Source of the DNA: Actinomadura graeca
Lineage (GTDB): Bacteria; Actinomycetota; Actinomycetes; Streptosporangiales; Streptosporangiaceae
Assembly (NCBI RefSeq): GCF_019175365.1
Contig: NZ_CP059572.1
Location: forward strand, 2,480,001-2,544,000
Direction: 5' to 3'
DNA length: 64,000 nt
The notes beneath the pieces are model-generated. The model made no database searches and was not told the origin of the DNA. It saw only the letters and a program-made list of their open reading frames with translations. The position numbers were made by a program, and so were the translations under genes. Shown here piece after piece: positions 33,971-42,415 of the stretch. Position 1 is the first letter of the stretch, and every line of letters starts with the position of its first letter.

Positions 33971-35527
33971 CTATTCCTCCAGCTCGCCGCCGCCGGAGAT
34001 CTGCGCCAGCCGGAACACCACGAACTCGGCGGGCTTGACCGGTGCGACGCCGATTTCGCAGACCACGCGGCCCAGGTCGACCGACTCGGGCGGGTTGGTC
34101 TCCTCGTCGCACTTGACGTAGTACGCCTCCTCCGCGCTGGCGCCGAACAGCGCGCCGTCCCGCCACTCGGTGACCAGGAACGCGGAGATGTTGCGGCGGA
34201 TCCTGGCCCACAGCGCGTGGTCGTTCGGCTCGAACACCACCCACTGGGTGCCGATCAGGATCGACTCCTCCAGGTAGTTGAAGTAGCGGCGGACGTTCAG
34301 GTACCGCCACGCCGGGTCCGAGGACAGCGTCCGCGCGCCCCACACCCGCACGCCGCGGCCGGGGAACGAGCGGATGCAGTTGACGCCGATCGGGTTGAGC
34401 AGGTCCTGCTCCCCCTTGGTGACCTGGAGGCCCAGGTCCACGGCGCCGCGGACGACCTCGTTCGCGGGGGCCTTGTGGACGCCGCGCTCGGCGTCGCTGC
34501 GGGCCCAGATCCCGGCGAGGTGGCCGCTCGGGGGGATCAGCCCGGTCTGCCCGGAGGACGGGTCGAAGACCTTGATCCACGGGTAGTAGAGGGCGGCGTA
34601 GCGCGAGTCGTACCCGGCGGTGTCCTGCCGCCACTCGTACACCTGGCGGGCGTTCAGGCCGGGCGGCGGGTCGATGATGGCCACCCGGTCGCCCATCAGC
34701 TCGCAGTGCGCGATCATGCCGAGCTGGACGGCCTTGAGGCCCTCCAGGTCGATGGCGCCGCGCTGGTAGGCGCTCATCAGGTCCGGCGCCGCGACCATGG
34801 TGATCGCGTCGATGGCCTCCAGGCCGCCGAAGCCGGTGCGGTCGGCGGCGTCGCCGAGGTAGTGCTCGGGGCCGATCGTCCGGCCGTCGGCGACGGGCGA
34901 GGCGGGCGCCGCCGGAGCGGGCAGGGTCACGCTCTGGTTGTCGGGCCTGGCAAGCTGCCCGGTGGGCGCGGCCTCGGTCACGGTGATGAGCTTCGAGCGC
35001 TCCTTCACCTGGGTGACGATGTAGGTGCGGGTGTTCTTCTTGGTGGAGACGTTGAAGCTCTCGGCCACGCTGCCGTCGACCTTGACGACGAGCTTGAACC
35101 GGTCGTCGGCCTTCTCCCCGGCCTTGTCGCCGCCGTCGATGTCGGCGACCTCCACCGTGACGGTCCCGGTGGCCCCCGAGGGGACGGCCGCGACGTGGAA
35201 CCCGCCGAGCCGGGTGGGCGCGGGGGCGTCCAGCTGCTTGGGCGCGTCGCCGCCGTCGTCCGCCGCCCCGCCGACGCGGACCACATAGCAGGTGGTGCCG
35301 CCGTTGTTGAAGAACCCGTACACCGCGTGGGCCAGGTAGTAGCCGTCGGTGAAGTCCCCGAAGGCGGCGACGTACTGCGACCAGTTGGTGACCAGCACGG
35401 GCTCGTTCAGCGGGCCTGCCGGCGCGAAGCCGACGAAGGCCGCCACGGACGTGCCCACCCCTTCGATCGGGCGGGATCCGCTGGCCACCTCCTCGACGTA
35501 GACGCCGGGCGACAGATAGGTGGGCAT
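33971..35527 (-). CDS. Contractile tail sheath protein
   Basis: 518 residues. It begins PTYLSPGVYVEEVASGSRPIEGVGTSVAAFVGFA, the diagnostic N-terminus of eCIS/phage sheath proteins, and the C-terminal third (PGRGVRVWGARTLSSDPAWRYLNVRRYFNYLEESI, later NPPESVDLGRVVCEIGVAPVKPAEFVVFRLAQ) is the conserved handshake domain. First gene of the eCIS operon; GGGGAG lies about ten bases upstream of the ATG. A single sheath gene is present. Confidence 0.96.
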   Translation of the reverse strand: MPTYLSPGVYVEEVASGSRPIEGVGTSVAAFVGFAPAGPLNEPVLVTNWSQYVAAFGDFTDGYYLAHAVYGFFNNGGTTCYVVRVGGAADDGGDAPKQLDAPAPTRLGGFHVAAVPSGATGTVTVEVADIDGGDKAGEKADDRFKLVVKVDGSVAESFNVSTKKNTRTYIVTQVKERSKLITVTEAAPTGQLARPDNQSVTLPAPAAPASPVADGRTIGPEHYLGDAADRTGFGGLEAIDAITMVAAPDLMSAYQRGAIDLEGLKAVQLGMIAHCELMGDRVAIIDPPPGLNARQVYEWRQDTAGYDSRYAALYYPWIKVFDPSSGQTGLIPPSGHLAGIWARSDAERGVHKAPANEVVRGAVDLGLQVTKGEQDLLNPIGVNCIRSFPGRGVRVWGARTLSSDPAWRYLNVRRYFNYLEESILIGTQWVVFEPNDHALWARIRRNISAFLVTEWRDGALFGASAEEAYYVKCDEETNPPESVDLGRVVCEIGVAPVKPAEFVVFRLAQISGGGELEE

Positions 35528-35718
35528 GGGCAGCTACTCCCCCGATTGGACGTCTGAGTTCACCTGAACGATGCCGTTCCGCCCGGCTGCTCCGAAACGT
35601 CCGTTCGTCCCTTCCGGAGGGCACCGTGCGATGCCCGTGAGGGCATGACCGCGTGGACGGCCGTCGGCGGGCCCGGCGCCTGGGACGGCGTCGCCCCGGC
35701 TCCCGTCCACGCGGGCAG

Positions 35719-35737
35719 GGGGCGCGGTCCGCGCCCC
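35719..35737. promoter_or_regulatory. Perfect 9-bp-arm palindrome in the eCIS divergent promoter region
   Basis: Arms GGGGCGCGG (35719-35727) and CCGCGCCCC (35729-35737) flank one base. It lies between the minus-strand sheath operon and the plus-strand membrane protein gene. It may be an operator or a hairpin in a leader transcript. Confidence 0.45.
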
Positions 35738-35756
35738 GCGATCTGGGGCAGGGAGG

Positions 35757-35776
35757 CGTGCACCCCGGGGTGCACG
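35757..35776. promoter_or_regulatory. 20-bp perfect palindrome, candidate eCIS operator
   Basis: Half-site CGTGCACCCC (35757-35766) is followed directly by its exact reverse complement (35767-35776). It sits just upstream of the candidate promoter of the plus-strand gene at 35821 and about 230 bp upstream of the sheath gene, where a dimeric regulator could control both directions. The LuxR-family protein of this locus is an obvious but untested candidate. Confidence 0.55.
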
Positions 35777-35784
35777 AGCGGTCA

Positions 35785-35813
35785 TTCCTGGGGCGTCCGC
35801 CGCGATCTAGAGT
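35785..35813 (+). promoter_or_regulatory. Weak promoter implying leaderless mRNA
   Basis: A TAnnnT-type -10 (TAGAGT, 35808-35813) ends seven bases before the GTG at 35821, so transcription would start at or next to the start codon. No Shine-Dalgarno is present, which fits leaderless translation, common in actinomycetes. The -35 at 17-bp spacing (TTCCTG, 35785-35790) is poor. Confidence 0.35.
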
Positions 35814-35820
35814 CCGATCG

Positions 35821-37299
35821 GTGAGTATCTGGAGTTCTCTCGATCCGGCGTCGGCCACCGTGGATCCCGGCGGCGCCGTGACGGTCGCACTGCGGCTGCG
35901 CAACACGACCGACCTGGTGGAGGAGTACCGGATCACGGTCGCGGGCGAGCCCGCGGTGTGGGCGGAGGTGGAGCCGCGGACGCTGCGGCTCTACCCGGGG
36001 ACGACCGGCACGTCCGAGATCACCTTCCGGCCGCCGCGCACCCCGGACGCGACGGTCGGCGGGCATCCGTTCGCGGTGGACGTGATCCCGACCGAGCAGC
36101 CGGGCGACAAGACGGTCGTCGAAGGGCATCTGACGGTCACGCCGTTCACCGAGGTCCGGGCGGAGCTGCTGCCGCACACCGTGCGGGGACGGTTCCGCGG
36201 CAAGCCCCGGTTCGCCGTCGACAACCTCGGCAACACCCGGCTGACGGCGTCGCTGACCGGCAAGGACAACGGGGGGCAGCTCGGCTTCGAGCTGTCCCCG
36301 GCCAACGTGCAGGTCGAGCCGGGACGGGCCGCGTGGGTCCGGGGGCGGATCAAGCCGGGCGCCATCACCTGGTTCGGGAACCGCGAGTCCCACCCCTACA
36401 AGGTGAACGTGCTGCGCTCGGGCGTGGAACCGGTCGAGGTCGAGGGCGTCTTCCTCCAGCGGGCGGTCATGCCGCGCTGGCTGCTGGGCCTGATGGGGCT
36501 GCTGCTGACGTCCGCGCTGGCGTTCACCATCGCGTGGTTCACCTTCAAGCCCAACTTCGGCTCGCGGGCCCGCGAGGGCGGCATGGTCCCGGTGGGGAAC
36601 CCGCTCAGCCTCCCCGACGACAAGCCGTCCGCCAAGGCCCCGGCGCCCGACCAGGAGCCCCGGCAGGCCCCCGCGGAGCCGCTCCCCGGTGACGGCGGAG
36701 ACGAGGAGCCGGGCGCGGGCGAGGGAGAGGGCGACGGTGACGGCGGCGAACGTCCGCTCGGCGGCCCCGGGCACCACCTGCTCTACCTGAACAAGGCCGG
36801 GCCCTGGCCCGAGGCCGCCCCGGCGGAGGAGCAGCCCACCAGCCGGACCATCCCCGTCGAAAGCCCCGGCTTCGCCCGGACGGGCAACGAGTGGAAGTGC
36901 ACCTACAGTCCCGTGCGGTTCACCATCTGCGGCCTGCACGACACCTACCAGGCGGGGACCGAGCCCACCTTCGACTTCTGGGTCCGCTCCAACGGCGATC
37001 CCGACGCGAGCATCTCCGTGATCTTCGACTGGACCTTCGACGGCAAGGACGTGCTGGAGCGGCGCCAGGTCTTCAAGGCGTTCCGCCTCGAACCGAACCA
37101 GGAGTGGCAGCGGTACACCGAGCTGGTCGGCTCGGACTTCTCCGAGGGCGAGGAGTACCGCGACCTCGACGGCGGCAAGCTGAGCGTCGGGTTCTGGATC
37201 CGGTCGGGCAACTCCCCCATCGAGGTGCGGGCGAACGTGCCGCGCGGCCAAGAGAACATCTCCGCGCTGCGCATCCCCTACGAGCCGACCCCGGAATGA
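35821..37299 (+). CDS. eCIS-associated membrane protein with Ig-like domains
   Basis: 492 residues from GTG 35821; the frame extends upstream but that part crosses the palindromes and looks non-coding. Residues 1-210 hold two beta-sandwich repeats of the NEW3/COG1470 kind (VDPGGAVTVALRLRNTTDLVEEYRI). A single membrane helix (LLGLMGLLLTSALAFTIAWF) lies near 222-241, followed by an acidic Glu/Gly/Asp linker (about 270-320) and a C-terminal beta domain (from about 355). With no signal peptide the N-terminal half should face the cytoplasm. Homologous genes accompany actinobacterial eCIS, so a link between particle and membrane is plausible. Confidence 0.7.
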   Translation: MSIWSSLDPASATVDPGGAVTVALRLRNTTDLVEEYRITVAGEPAVWAEVEPRTLRLYPGTTGTSEITFRPPRTPDATVGGHPFAVDVIPTEQPGDKTVVEGHLTVTPFTEVRAELLPHTVRGRFRGKPRFAVDNLGNTRLTASLTGKDNGGQLGFELSPANVQVEPGRAAWVRGRIKPGAITWFGNRESHPYKVNVLRSGVEPVEVEGVFLQRAVMPRWLLGLMGLLLTSALAFTIAWFTFKPNFGSRAREGGMVPVGNPLSLPDDKPSAKAPAPDQEPRQAPAEPLPGDGGDEEPGAGEGEGDGDGGERPLGGPGHHLLYLNKAGPWPEAAPAEEQPTSRTIPVESPGFARTGNEWKCTYSPVRFTICGLHDTYQAGTEPTFDFWVRSNGDPDASISVIFDWTFDGKDVLERRQVFKAFRLEPNQEWQRYTELVGSDFSEGEEYRDLDGGKLSVGFWIRSGNSPIEVRANVPRGQENISALRIPYEPTPE

Positions 37300-37304
37300 C
37301 CCAC

Positions 37305-37349
37305 CGGAGTCATCCGACGCGCAGTCATCCGACGCGGAGTGATCCGGCG
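37305..37349. repeat. Three 15-bp tandem repeats
   Basis: Units 37305-37319, 37320-37334 and 37335-37349 share CGGAGTCATCCGACG with zero to three changes. They lie directly after the stop of the plus-strand gene and run into the terminator stem. Confidence 0.75.
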
Positions 37350-37382
37350 GTGCGAGCCGCCGGGCCCGCACCGCCGGATCAC
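37339..37382. terminator. Bidirectional terminator between convergent eCIS genes
   Basis: Perfect 16-bp arms (37339-37354 and 37367-37382, starting GTGATCCGG and ending CCGGATCAC) with a 12-nt loop. It sits between two convergent genes (stops at 37299 and 37394), 40 bp and 12 bp away, the textbook position for a shared terminator. Confidence 0.8.
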
Positions 37383-37393
37383 CGGGGAACCGT

Positions 37394-39400
37394 CTAGATG
37401 TCGCCGGGGAGCAGGCGGCCCAGCTTGCGGTACTCGCGGCGGGCACCGGCGAGCAGGTCGTCCATGGTGACCGGGTGCCCGGCGGCGGCCGCCAGGTAGC
37501 CGGCGGTGACCACCGCGCTGCGGATCGCGCCGCCCGCCAGCTCGAACTCCCGCGCGCAGCGGTCGAGGTCCACGTCGCCGCCGACCGGGACCGGCGGGGC
37601 CAGGCAGTGCTCCCACAGCGCCCGGCGCTGCGCCGGGTCCGGGAACGGGAAGTCGATGACGAGGTCGAGGCGGCGGGTGAAGGCGTCGTCGATGTTGGCG
37701 CGCAGGTTGGTGGTGAGGACCGCGATGCCGCCGAACGACTCCAGCCGCTGCAGGAGGTAGGCGCTCTCCAGGTTGGCGTACCTGTCGTGGGCGTCCTTGA
37801 CGTCCGAGCGCTTGCCGAACACCGCGTCGGCCTCGTCGAAGAGCAGCACCGCGTCCATCCGGTCGGCCTCGGTGAAGATCCGTTCGAGGTTCTTCTCGGT
37901 CTCGCCGACGTACTTGTCGACCACCGCCGACAGCTCGACGACGTACAGGTCGAGGCCGAGCTCGGCGGCGAGGACCTCGGCGGACATGGTCTTGCCGGTG
38001 CCGGACTCCCCGGCGAACAGCGCCACCACGCCGCGTCCCCGGCCGCCGCCGCTGCGCAGCCTCCACTCGCCGAGCACCCGGTCGCGGTGGCGGGCCCGCT
38101 GGACGAGCTCGTGCAGCCGCCCGGCAACCTCGCCGGGCAGGACCAGGTCGTCCCAGCCCACGGCGGGGACGATCCGCCTGGCGTGCTTGTGCAGGCCCCC
38201 GGCGTTCTGGAGCCGGGCCCCGCGGTGCAGGTGCGCCGCGGACAGGGGCGCGCCGTCGAGCGCGGCATGGTCGAGCGCGGCCTGGGCCGCGCGGCGGATC
38301 TGGCCCGCGGTGAAGCGGTAGGTGGCGGTGGCCGCGTCCAGGTCGAAGCCCAGCTCGCCCGGCAGCTCCGCCCGCCAGACTCCGGCGGCGGGCGCCTGCG
38401 CCGGGGCGTCCAGGACCAGCGGCTGCGTCTCGCTCCACGCGGGGTCGAACGGCAGCGGCCCGGCGAGGAGCACCGGGACCTTGAGCGGCGCGCCGGCGAA
38501 GGTCCGCACGAGGACGCCGTCCGCCAGGGGCCCGGCCACGACGGCCGCCCCCCGCATCAGGGCCTCGCGCAGGACGGACGGGACGAGCGCCGCGTCCAGC
38601 CGGGACGGGTCGGCGACCAGCACGGGCAGCCCCGCGGCCGCCGCCGCGGAGCGGGCCGCCGCGACACCCGTGCCGGGCCGGTCCTCCAGCAGGTAGACCA
38701 GCGGCGGATCGTCCCCGCGCAGCCGGGCCGCCAAGCCGGTCAGGCCCGGCCCCGGGACGTCCGGCCCCGGGACGTCCGGTCCCGGGACACCGCCGCCGTC
38801 CAGCCGCACCACCCCGGCGAGGTCGCCGTCCGGGGCGTCGTCGCCGAGCAGGAACGCCGCGACCCGGTCCGGGACCCGCAGGCCACGGCTCAGGAAGGGG
38901 CGGTCGGTGTCCTCCAGGACGAGGAGCCTCCCCGCGGTCAGCGGGGCCCCCGCCGCGAACCGCGCGCGTGCGGGGGCGGAGGTCACGGGGGTGCCGCACA
39001 GGTCCAGGGCCAGGCCCACGGAGGCGCGGCGGCGGCTCACGTCGTCGTTGAGGTAGCCGTAGAGCGGCTCGAACGAGCGGTCCAGGTCGGGTGCGAGCGC
39101 GACGAGCAGGATCTCCATGTCGAGGTCGATGAGCCCGAACGCCGTGGCGAGCCGGTGCGCGCGGGTCGCGGTGCCGACGGTCTCCGCCAGCTCCAAGACG
39201 GCGTGCTCGTAGCCCGGGTCGGGGACGGCGCCGGGCCCCGGGCCGTCCGCGAGCCGCCGTGCCGTCTCCGGCCCGACGTACAGCCCGCGGAACCGGTCGC
39301 CGGCGGACGGGTCGGCGCCCGCCCGCTCCTCGACCAGCAGCCGCACCCGGGCGCGGAGCAGTTCGACGCGGGCCAGCAGGTAGCCGGTCGAGTCGGTCAC
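37394..39400 (-). CDS. AAA+ ATPase of the eCIS
   Basis: 668 residues. Residues about 1-400 form the degenerate N-terminal half seen in Afp15/Pvc15-type ATPases; 410-668 is one AAA+ module with Walker A GESGTGKT (464-471), Walker B VLLFDEADAVFGK (518-530), and a sensor/Arg-finger stretch TNLRANIDDAFTRRLDLVIDF. A short PGPDV repeat lies near 206-219. In related systems this ATPase helps particle assembly or cargo loading. GTG start at 39400 overlaps the preceding gene by 4 bp. Confidence 0.92.
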   Translation of the reverse strand: MTDSTGYLLARVELLRARVRLLVEERAGADPSAGDRFRGLYVGPETARRLADGPGPGAVPDPGYEHAVLELAETVGTATRAHRLATAFGLIDLDMEILLVALAPDLDRSFEPLYGYLNDDVSRRRASVGLALDLCGTPVTSAPARARFAAGAPLTAGRLLVLEDTDRPFLSRGLRVPDRVAAFLLGDDAPDGDLAGVVRLDGGGVPGPDVPGPDVPGPGLTGLAARLRGDDPPLVYLLEDRPGTGVAAARSAAAAAGLPVLVADPSRLDAALVPSVLREALMRGAAVVAGPLADGVLVRTFAGAPLKVPVLLAGPLPFDPAWSETQPLVLDAPAQAPAAGVWRAELPGELGFDLDAATATYRFTAGQIRRAAQAALDHAALDGAPLSAAHLHRGARLQNAGGLHKHARRIVPAVGWDDLVLPGEVAGRLHELVQRARHRDRVLGEWRLRSGGGRGRGVVALFAGESGTGKTMSAEVLAAELGLDLYVVELSAVVDKYVGETEKNLERIFTEADRMDAVLLFDEADAVFGKRSDVKDAHDRYANLESAYLLQRLESFGGIAVLTTNLRANIDDAFTRRLDLVIDFPFPDPAQRRALWEHCLAPPVPVGGDVDLDRCAREFELAGGAIRSAVVTAGYLAAAAGHPVTMDDLLAGARREYRKLGRLLPGDI

Positions 39401-40011
39401 GTGAGCGGCTCCCTGCGGACCTCGGTGACCGCGTACACGCTGTCGCGCACCCGGACCTCGACCTCGGTGACCGGCGGTCCCGCGGGGTACTCGGGCGACA
39501 CGAGGAACGGCGCGACCACCACGACGTCCAGCGACGGCTTGAGCTCGCCGCCGAGCGCCGACCAGATGTCGGCGATCGACCGCGGATCCGGCGGCGGGAC
39601 GGCCGCGGTGATCGGGACGGACAGTCCCGCCGAAGCCAGCATCCCCCCGGCTGGCAGCGTGTCAGCGGGCAGCGTCTCGTGGCGCAGCAGGCATCCCAGC
39701 ACCGCCGACAGCAGCCGGTGCTCGTCCTCGGGCTGCTTGGTCCAGGCGGTGAAGAGATAGGACAGGCGGTAGAAGCGCGGCGGCTGCCGGTAGGCGGTCA
39801 CCCGGCCGTCCTTGCCGTGCACCCGCGCCGGCCCGCGCTCCCTGCGCGCCATGTCCTCGCGGACGTCGTAGAGGTAGGCGTTGACGGTCGGGATGTTGCG
39901 CTGCGCCGCCCACTCGCGGGTGGGCGCGTCGAAGACCAGGCGCACGTCGCCGCCGGCCAGCGCCCGGGTGCTCACCAGCGTCCGCAGCGCGGCGTCCACT
40001 TCGTGGAGCAT
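39397..40011 (-). CDS. Pvc16/DUF4255-like tail terminator protein
   Basis: 204 residues. LHEVDAALRTLVS, FDAPTREWAAQRNIPTVNAYLYDVREDMARR and LSYLFTAWTKQPEDEHRLLSAVLGCLLRHETLP are the hallmarks of the Pvc16 N-terminal domain. It caps the tube and sheath at the end away from the baseplate. TGATG overlap with the LuxR gene and GTGA overlap with the ATPase show a tightly coupled operon. Confidence 0.92.
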   Translation of the reverse strand: MLHEVDAALRTLVSTRALAGGDVRLVFDAPTREWAAQRNIPTVNAYLYDVREDMARRERGPARVHGKDGRVTAYRQPPRFYRLSYLFTAWTKQPEDEHRLLSAVLGCLLRHETLPADTLPAGGMLASAGLSVPITAAVPPPDPRSIADIWSALGGELKPSLDVVVVAPFLVSPEYPAGPPVTEVEVRVRDSVYAVTEVRREPLT

Positions 40012-40625
40012 CAGATGTAGCCCTCCCGGATGGCGTAGGCGACGGCGTGGGCCCGGTTGCGCAGTTGCAGGCGGGTCATCAGGCCGTGCAGCACGTTCTT
40101 GACGGTCCGCTCCGAGTAGGCGAGCTTCCTGGCGATCTCGGAGGTGTCCAGGCCGTCGGAGATGAGGCGGAGGACGTCGCGTTCCCGCTCGGCCAGCCCC
40201 GCGGCGGTGAGGCCGTGGGCGCCCGCGCCGCGCTGGATGCGGCCGATCTGCTTCAGCAGCCGCCCCTGCAGGTCCGGGGGCAGGCTGCCGTGGCCGCCGG
40301 CGGCGGCGACGATGGCGCGGGCGATGCCGTCGGGCCCGGCGTCGCGCCGCCAGAGCATCGCGACGACGCCGCACTCCACGACCTCCAGCAGGTGCGCCTC
40401 CTTCAGATCGCTGACGATCAGGACCGACCGTGAGCCGATCGAGCGCGAGAAGCGCCGCAGCACCCCTTTGACCTGCTCGTCGACGGCCTCGGCGACGACG
40501 ACGGTGACGACCGCGTCGGTCTCGTCCACCAGGTTCAGCTCCGGGTGGTGGCGCAGCCCGCCGACCACGCCCGCGTAGGTGATGGGGTCGGGCGCGTGCA
40601 CCGCCACGGCGATGGTCTCCCTCAC
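40011..40625 (-). CDS. LuxR-family regulator with pseudo-receiver domain
   Basis: 204 residues. The C-terminal 65 residues are a LuxR/GerE helix-turn-helix (LAERERDVLRLISDGLDTSEIARKLAYSERTVKNVLHGLMTRLQLRNRAHAVAYAI). The N-terminal 125 residues look like a response-regulator receiver, but where the phosphoacceptor Asp is expected the sequence is TVVVAEAVDEQ, so phosphorylation is unlikely. No sensor kinase is nearby. It is encoded inside the second eCIS operon and probably controls the locus. GTG start, one base past the upstream stop codon. Confidence 0.85.
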   Translation of the reverse strand: MRETIAVAVHAPDPITYAGVVGGLRHHPELNLVDETDAVVTVVVAEAVDEQVKGVLRRFSRSIGSRSVLIVSDLKEAHLLEVVECGVVAMLWRRDAGPDGIARAIVAAAGGHGSLPPDLQGRLLKQIGRIQRGAGAHGLTAAGLAERERDVLRLISDGLDTSEIARKLAYSERTVKNVLHGLMTRLQLRNRAHAVAYAIREGYI

Positions 40626-40626
40626 G

Positions 40627-42096
40627 TCACTGCGCTCCCGCCGCCGCGGGGCCGGCCGTCGCCGGGGCGGGGTCCTTCTCCAGGACCTCGGCCGGCGGCA
40701 CGATCGACCCGTCGAACCGGACCCGCCAGGTCGTCCCGACGCGCTCCGGCCGCCCGACCGCCACGACGGCCGATCCGGGCGGGGTCTTGGCGGGCACCTG
40801 CATGCCGTCGTCGATGATCACGACCCGGCCGCGTTCGGCGCCGTCCTCCGGCCCGGTCACCGCCTCGGGCGGGAAGCCGACCGTCCGGACCCGGACGCCC
40901 TCGCGCCACGGGTTCTCCCGCATGCCCCGCGCCAGCGCGAGCGCCGCCTTGCGGGCGGCCTTGCGGTTGCCCGCGAGCGCGATCGGCCCCGGCAGCGCCG
41001 CCAGGTTCACCCACATGCCAGGCCGCACCAGGGCGAGCAGCGGATAGGGCGCGGCGGGGACGGAGTCGCCGGTGATCTCGTCGATGTCGGCGACGGACAG
41101 CAGCCAGCGCCGCCCGCCGGGCGCGACCCGCCAGGGCTCCGGGGCGTTCTCGTCGGCGGCGGCCAGGTGCAGGGCCACCTCCGCCTCGTCGATCGTCACC
41201 GCGCGCGCCTTCGGCACCTCCCGCCCGTCCTGCTCGCAGTCGACCGCCAGCAGCAGCAGCGCGCGGTGGACGCGCAGGGCCGCGCCGGGGTCGGCCGCGG
41301 TGCGGGGCCCCTGGCCGGCGCGGTAGCGGCGGCCGAACACCCATCCGCCGACCCCGAGGACGGCGAGCGCCAGGACGCCCGTCATACCGGCCGCGACGGC
41401 GGCCACGGGCTGCCACGAGACACCGTCCTTCCCGGCGGCGGACCGCGGCACGGCGATCTTGACGGGCGGCGGGCTGGGCAGCGGCGACGCCGGGCCGTCC
41501 ACCGACGGCAGGGCGAGCTCGGGTGAGGGCTCGCCCGTCTCGGGCGTCGCGGTCGGCTCGGGCTTCGCCGTGGGACGGGCGGGCTGCTCCCGCCTGGGCG
41601 ACCTCCTCGGCGCCGCGGTCGGGCTCGGCCCGGTGTCCAGCAGCTCCGGCTGCACCGCGCCCCCCGACCCCAGGCACGCCGCGCCGCGGCTCGGGTGGAT
41701 GCGCAGCGAGCTGACGCCGCCGCGGAACTCGCGCAGCCGTGTCCTGGGCGGCAGGCACGAGATCAGCCCTTTGAACTCGATGTCGTCGTACAGGCCCACG
41801 TAGCTGTCGGTGCGGTTGATCGCCGACCGCGTCCCGTCGTTGAAGAACGACCAGTCCTTTTCCATCTTGAGGTCGGTGTCACCGTTGTTGGTGCCGATGA
41901 GCCCGCCGCCGTCCTGGAGGTCCGGTTTGCCGTACAGGCACCACCAGCCTTTGTTGTCGCGGCATGCGGTGGCGGCCCTCGCGTCCGCCGGGACGGCGGC
42001 GACGGAGACGGCGGCGACCGTGGCGACGGCGGCCACGAGCAGCGCGCCGGACGCCGCGCCGGCCCTCAGCAGCGGGCGCGGCGGCGCGGAGGTCAC
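40627..42096 (-). CDS. Membrane protein with secreted I36 inhibitor-like domain
   Basis: 489 residues from GTG 42096. A signal peptide (LLRAGAASGALLVAAVATVAAVSVAAVPADARA) leads to a domain like the peptidase inhibitor I36/SMPI fold (GWWCLYGKPDLQDGGGLIG...KDWSFFNDGTRSAINRTDSYVGLY, ISCLPPRTRLREF). A Pro/Thr/Glu-rich stalk and a membrane helix (VAAVAAGMTGVLALAVLGVGGWVFG, about 255-280) follow, then a 200-residue cytoplasmic part of no known family. This type I layout suggests a surface sensor or anchor. It precedes the LuxR regulator with a one-base gap, so it may signal to or protect the eCIS. Confidence 0.7.
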   Translation of the reverse strand: MTSAPPRPLLRAGAASGALLVAAVATVAAVSVAAVPADARAATACRDNKGWWCLYGKPDLQDGGGLIGTNNGDTDLKMEKDWSFFNDGTRSAINRTDSYVGLYDDIEFKGLISCLPPRTRLREFRGGVSSLRIHPSRGAACLGSGGAVQPELLDTGPSPTAAPRRSPRREQPARPTAKPEPTATPETGEPSPELALPSVDGPASPLPSPPPVKIAVPRSAAGKDGVSWQPVAAVAAGMTGVLALAVLGVGGWVFGRRYRAGQGPRTAADPGAALRVHRALLLLAVDCEQDGREVPKARAVTIDEAEVALHLAAADENAPEPWRVAPGGRRWLLSVADIDEITGDSVPAAPYPLLALVRPGMWVNLAALPGPIALAGNRKAARKAALALARGMRENPWREGVRVRTVGFPPEAVTGPEDGAERGRVVIIDDGMQVPAKTPPGSAVVAVGRPERVGTTWRVRFDGSIVPPAEVLEKDPAPATAGPAAAGAQ

Positions 42097-42339
42097 GCGA
42101 CGCCCCTTCCGCCGCGTCCGCGGACGTCCGTGGCCGTGACGGCGCGGGCCCCCGCCTCGCGCACCGGCCGGACCGCGTCCCGCCGCCGTGGAGCGCCGCC
42201 CGCGCGGGCACGCGTCCACGCTGACGCCGGTGTCCCCTTCGCGCCGGACGCGCGTGCCCCCGAGATCACACCTGTTGTCATGCCGTTCAGCTTCGCCGAC
42301 GACCGCCGGGCCTGGCAGTGCCGCACGCTATCCATTCGC

Positions 42340-42359
42340 CGGTACAGCCTGCTGTACCG
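42340..42359. promoter_or_regulatory. Inverted repeat 1 of the gap
   Basis: CGGTACAG (42340-42347), CCTG, CTGTACCG (42352-42359): perfect 8-bp arms. The AT content is higher than in the neighbouring hairpins, which suits a protein-binding site more than a terminator. Confidence 0.4.
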
Positions 42360-42381
42360 CCGGCCATCGTCCCTGGCCGGC
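42359..42381. other. Inverted repeat 2 of the gap
   Basis: GCCGGCCA (42359-42366) and TGGCCGGC (42374-42381), 7-nt loop, perfect arms; it abuts repeat 1. Confidence 0.4.
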
Positions 42382-42415
42382 ACGCCTGCGACCGGGGCGC
42401 GGCGGTATCCGGCGC

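Noticed and set aside
33923..37299. Long plus-strand reading opposite the sheath gene and upstream extension of the membrane protein gene (to 35653)
   Set aside because: The sheath is unambiguous on the minus strand, and the extension crosses the palindromic promoter region; GTG 35821 begins the ordered protein.
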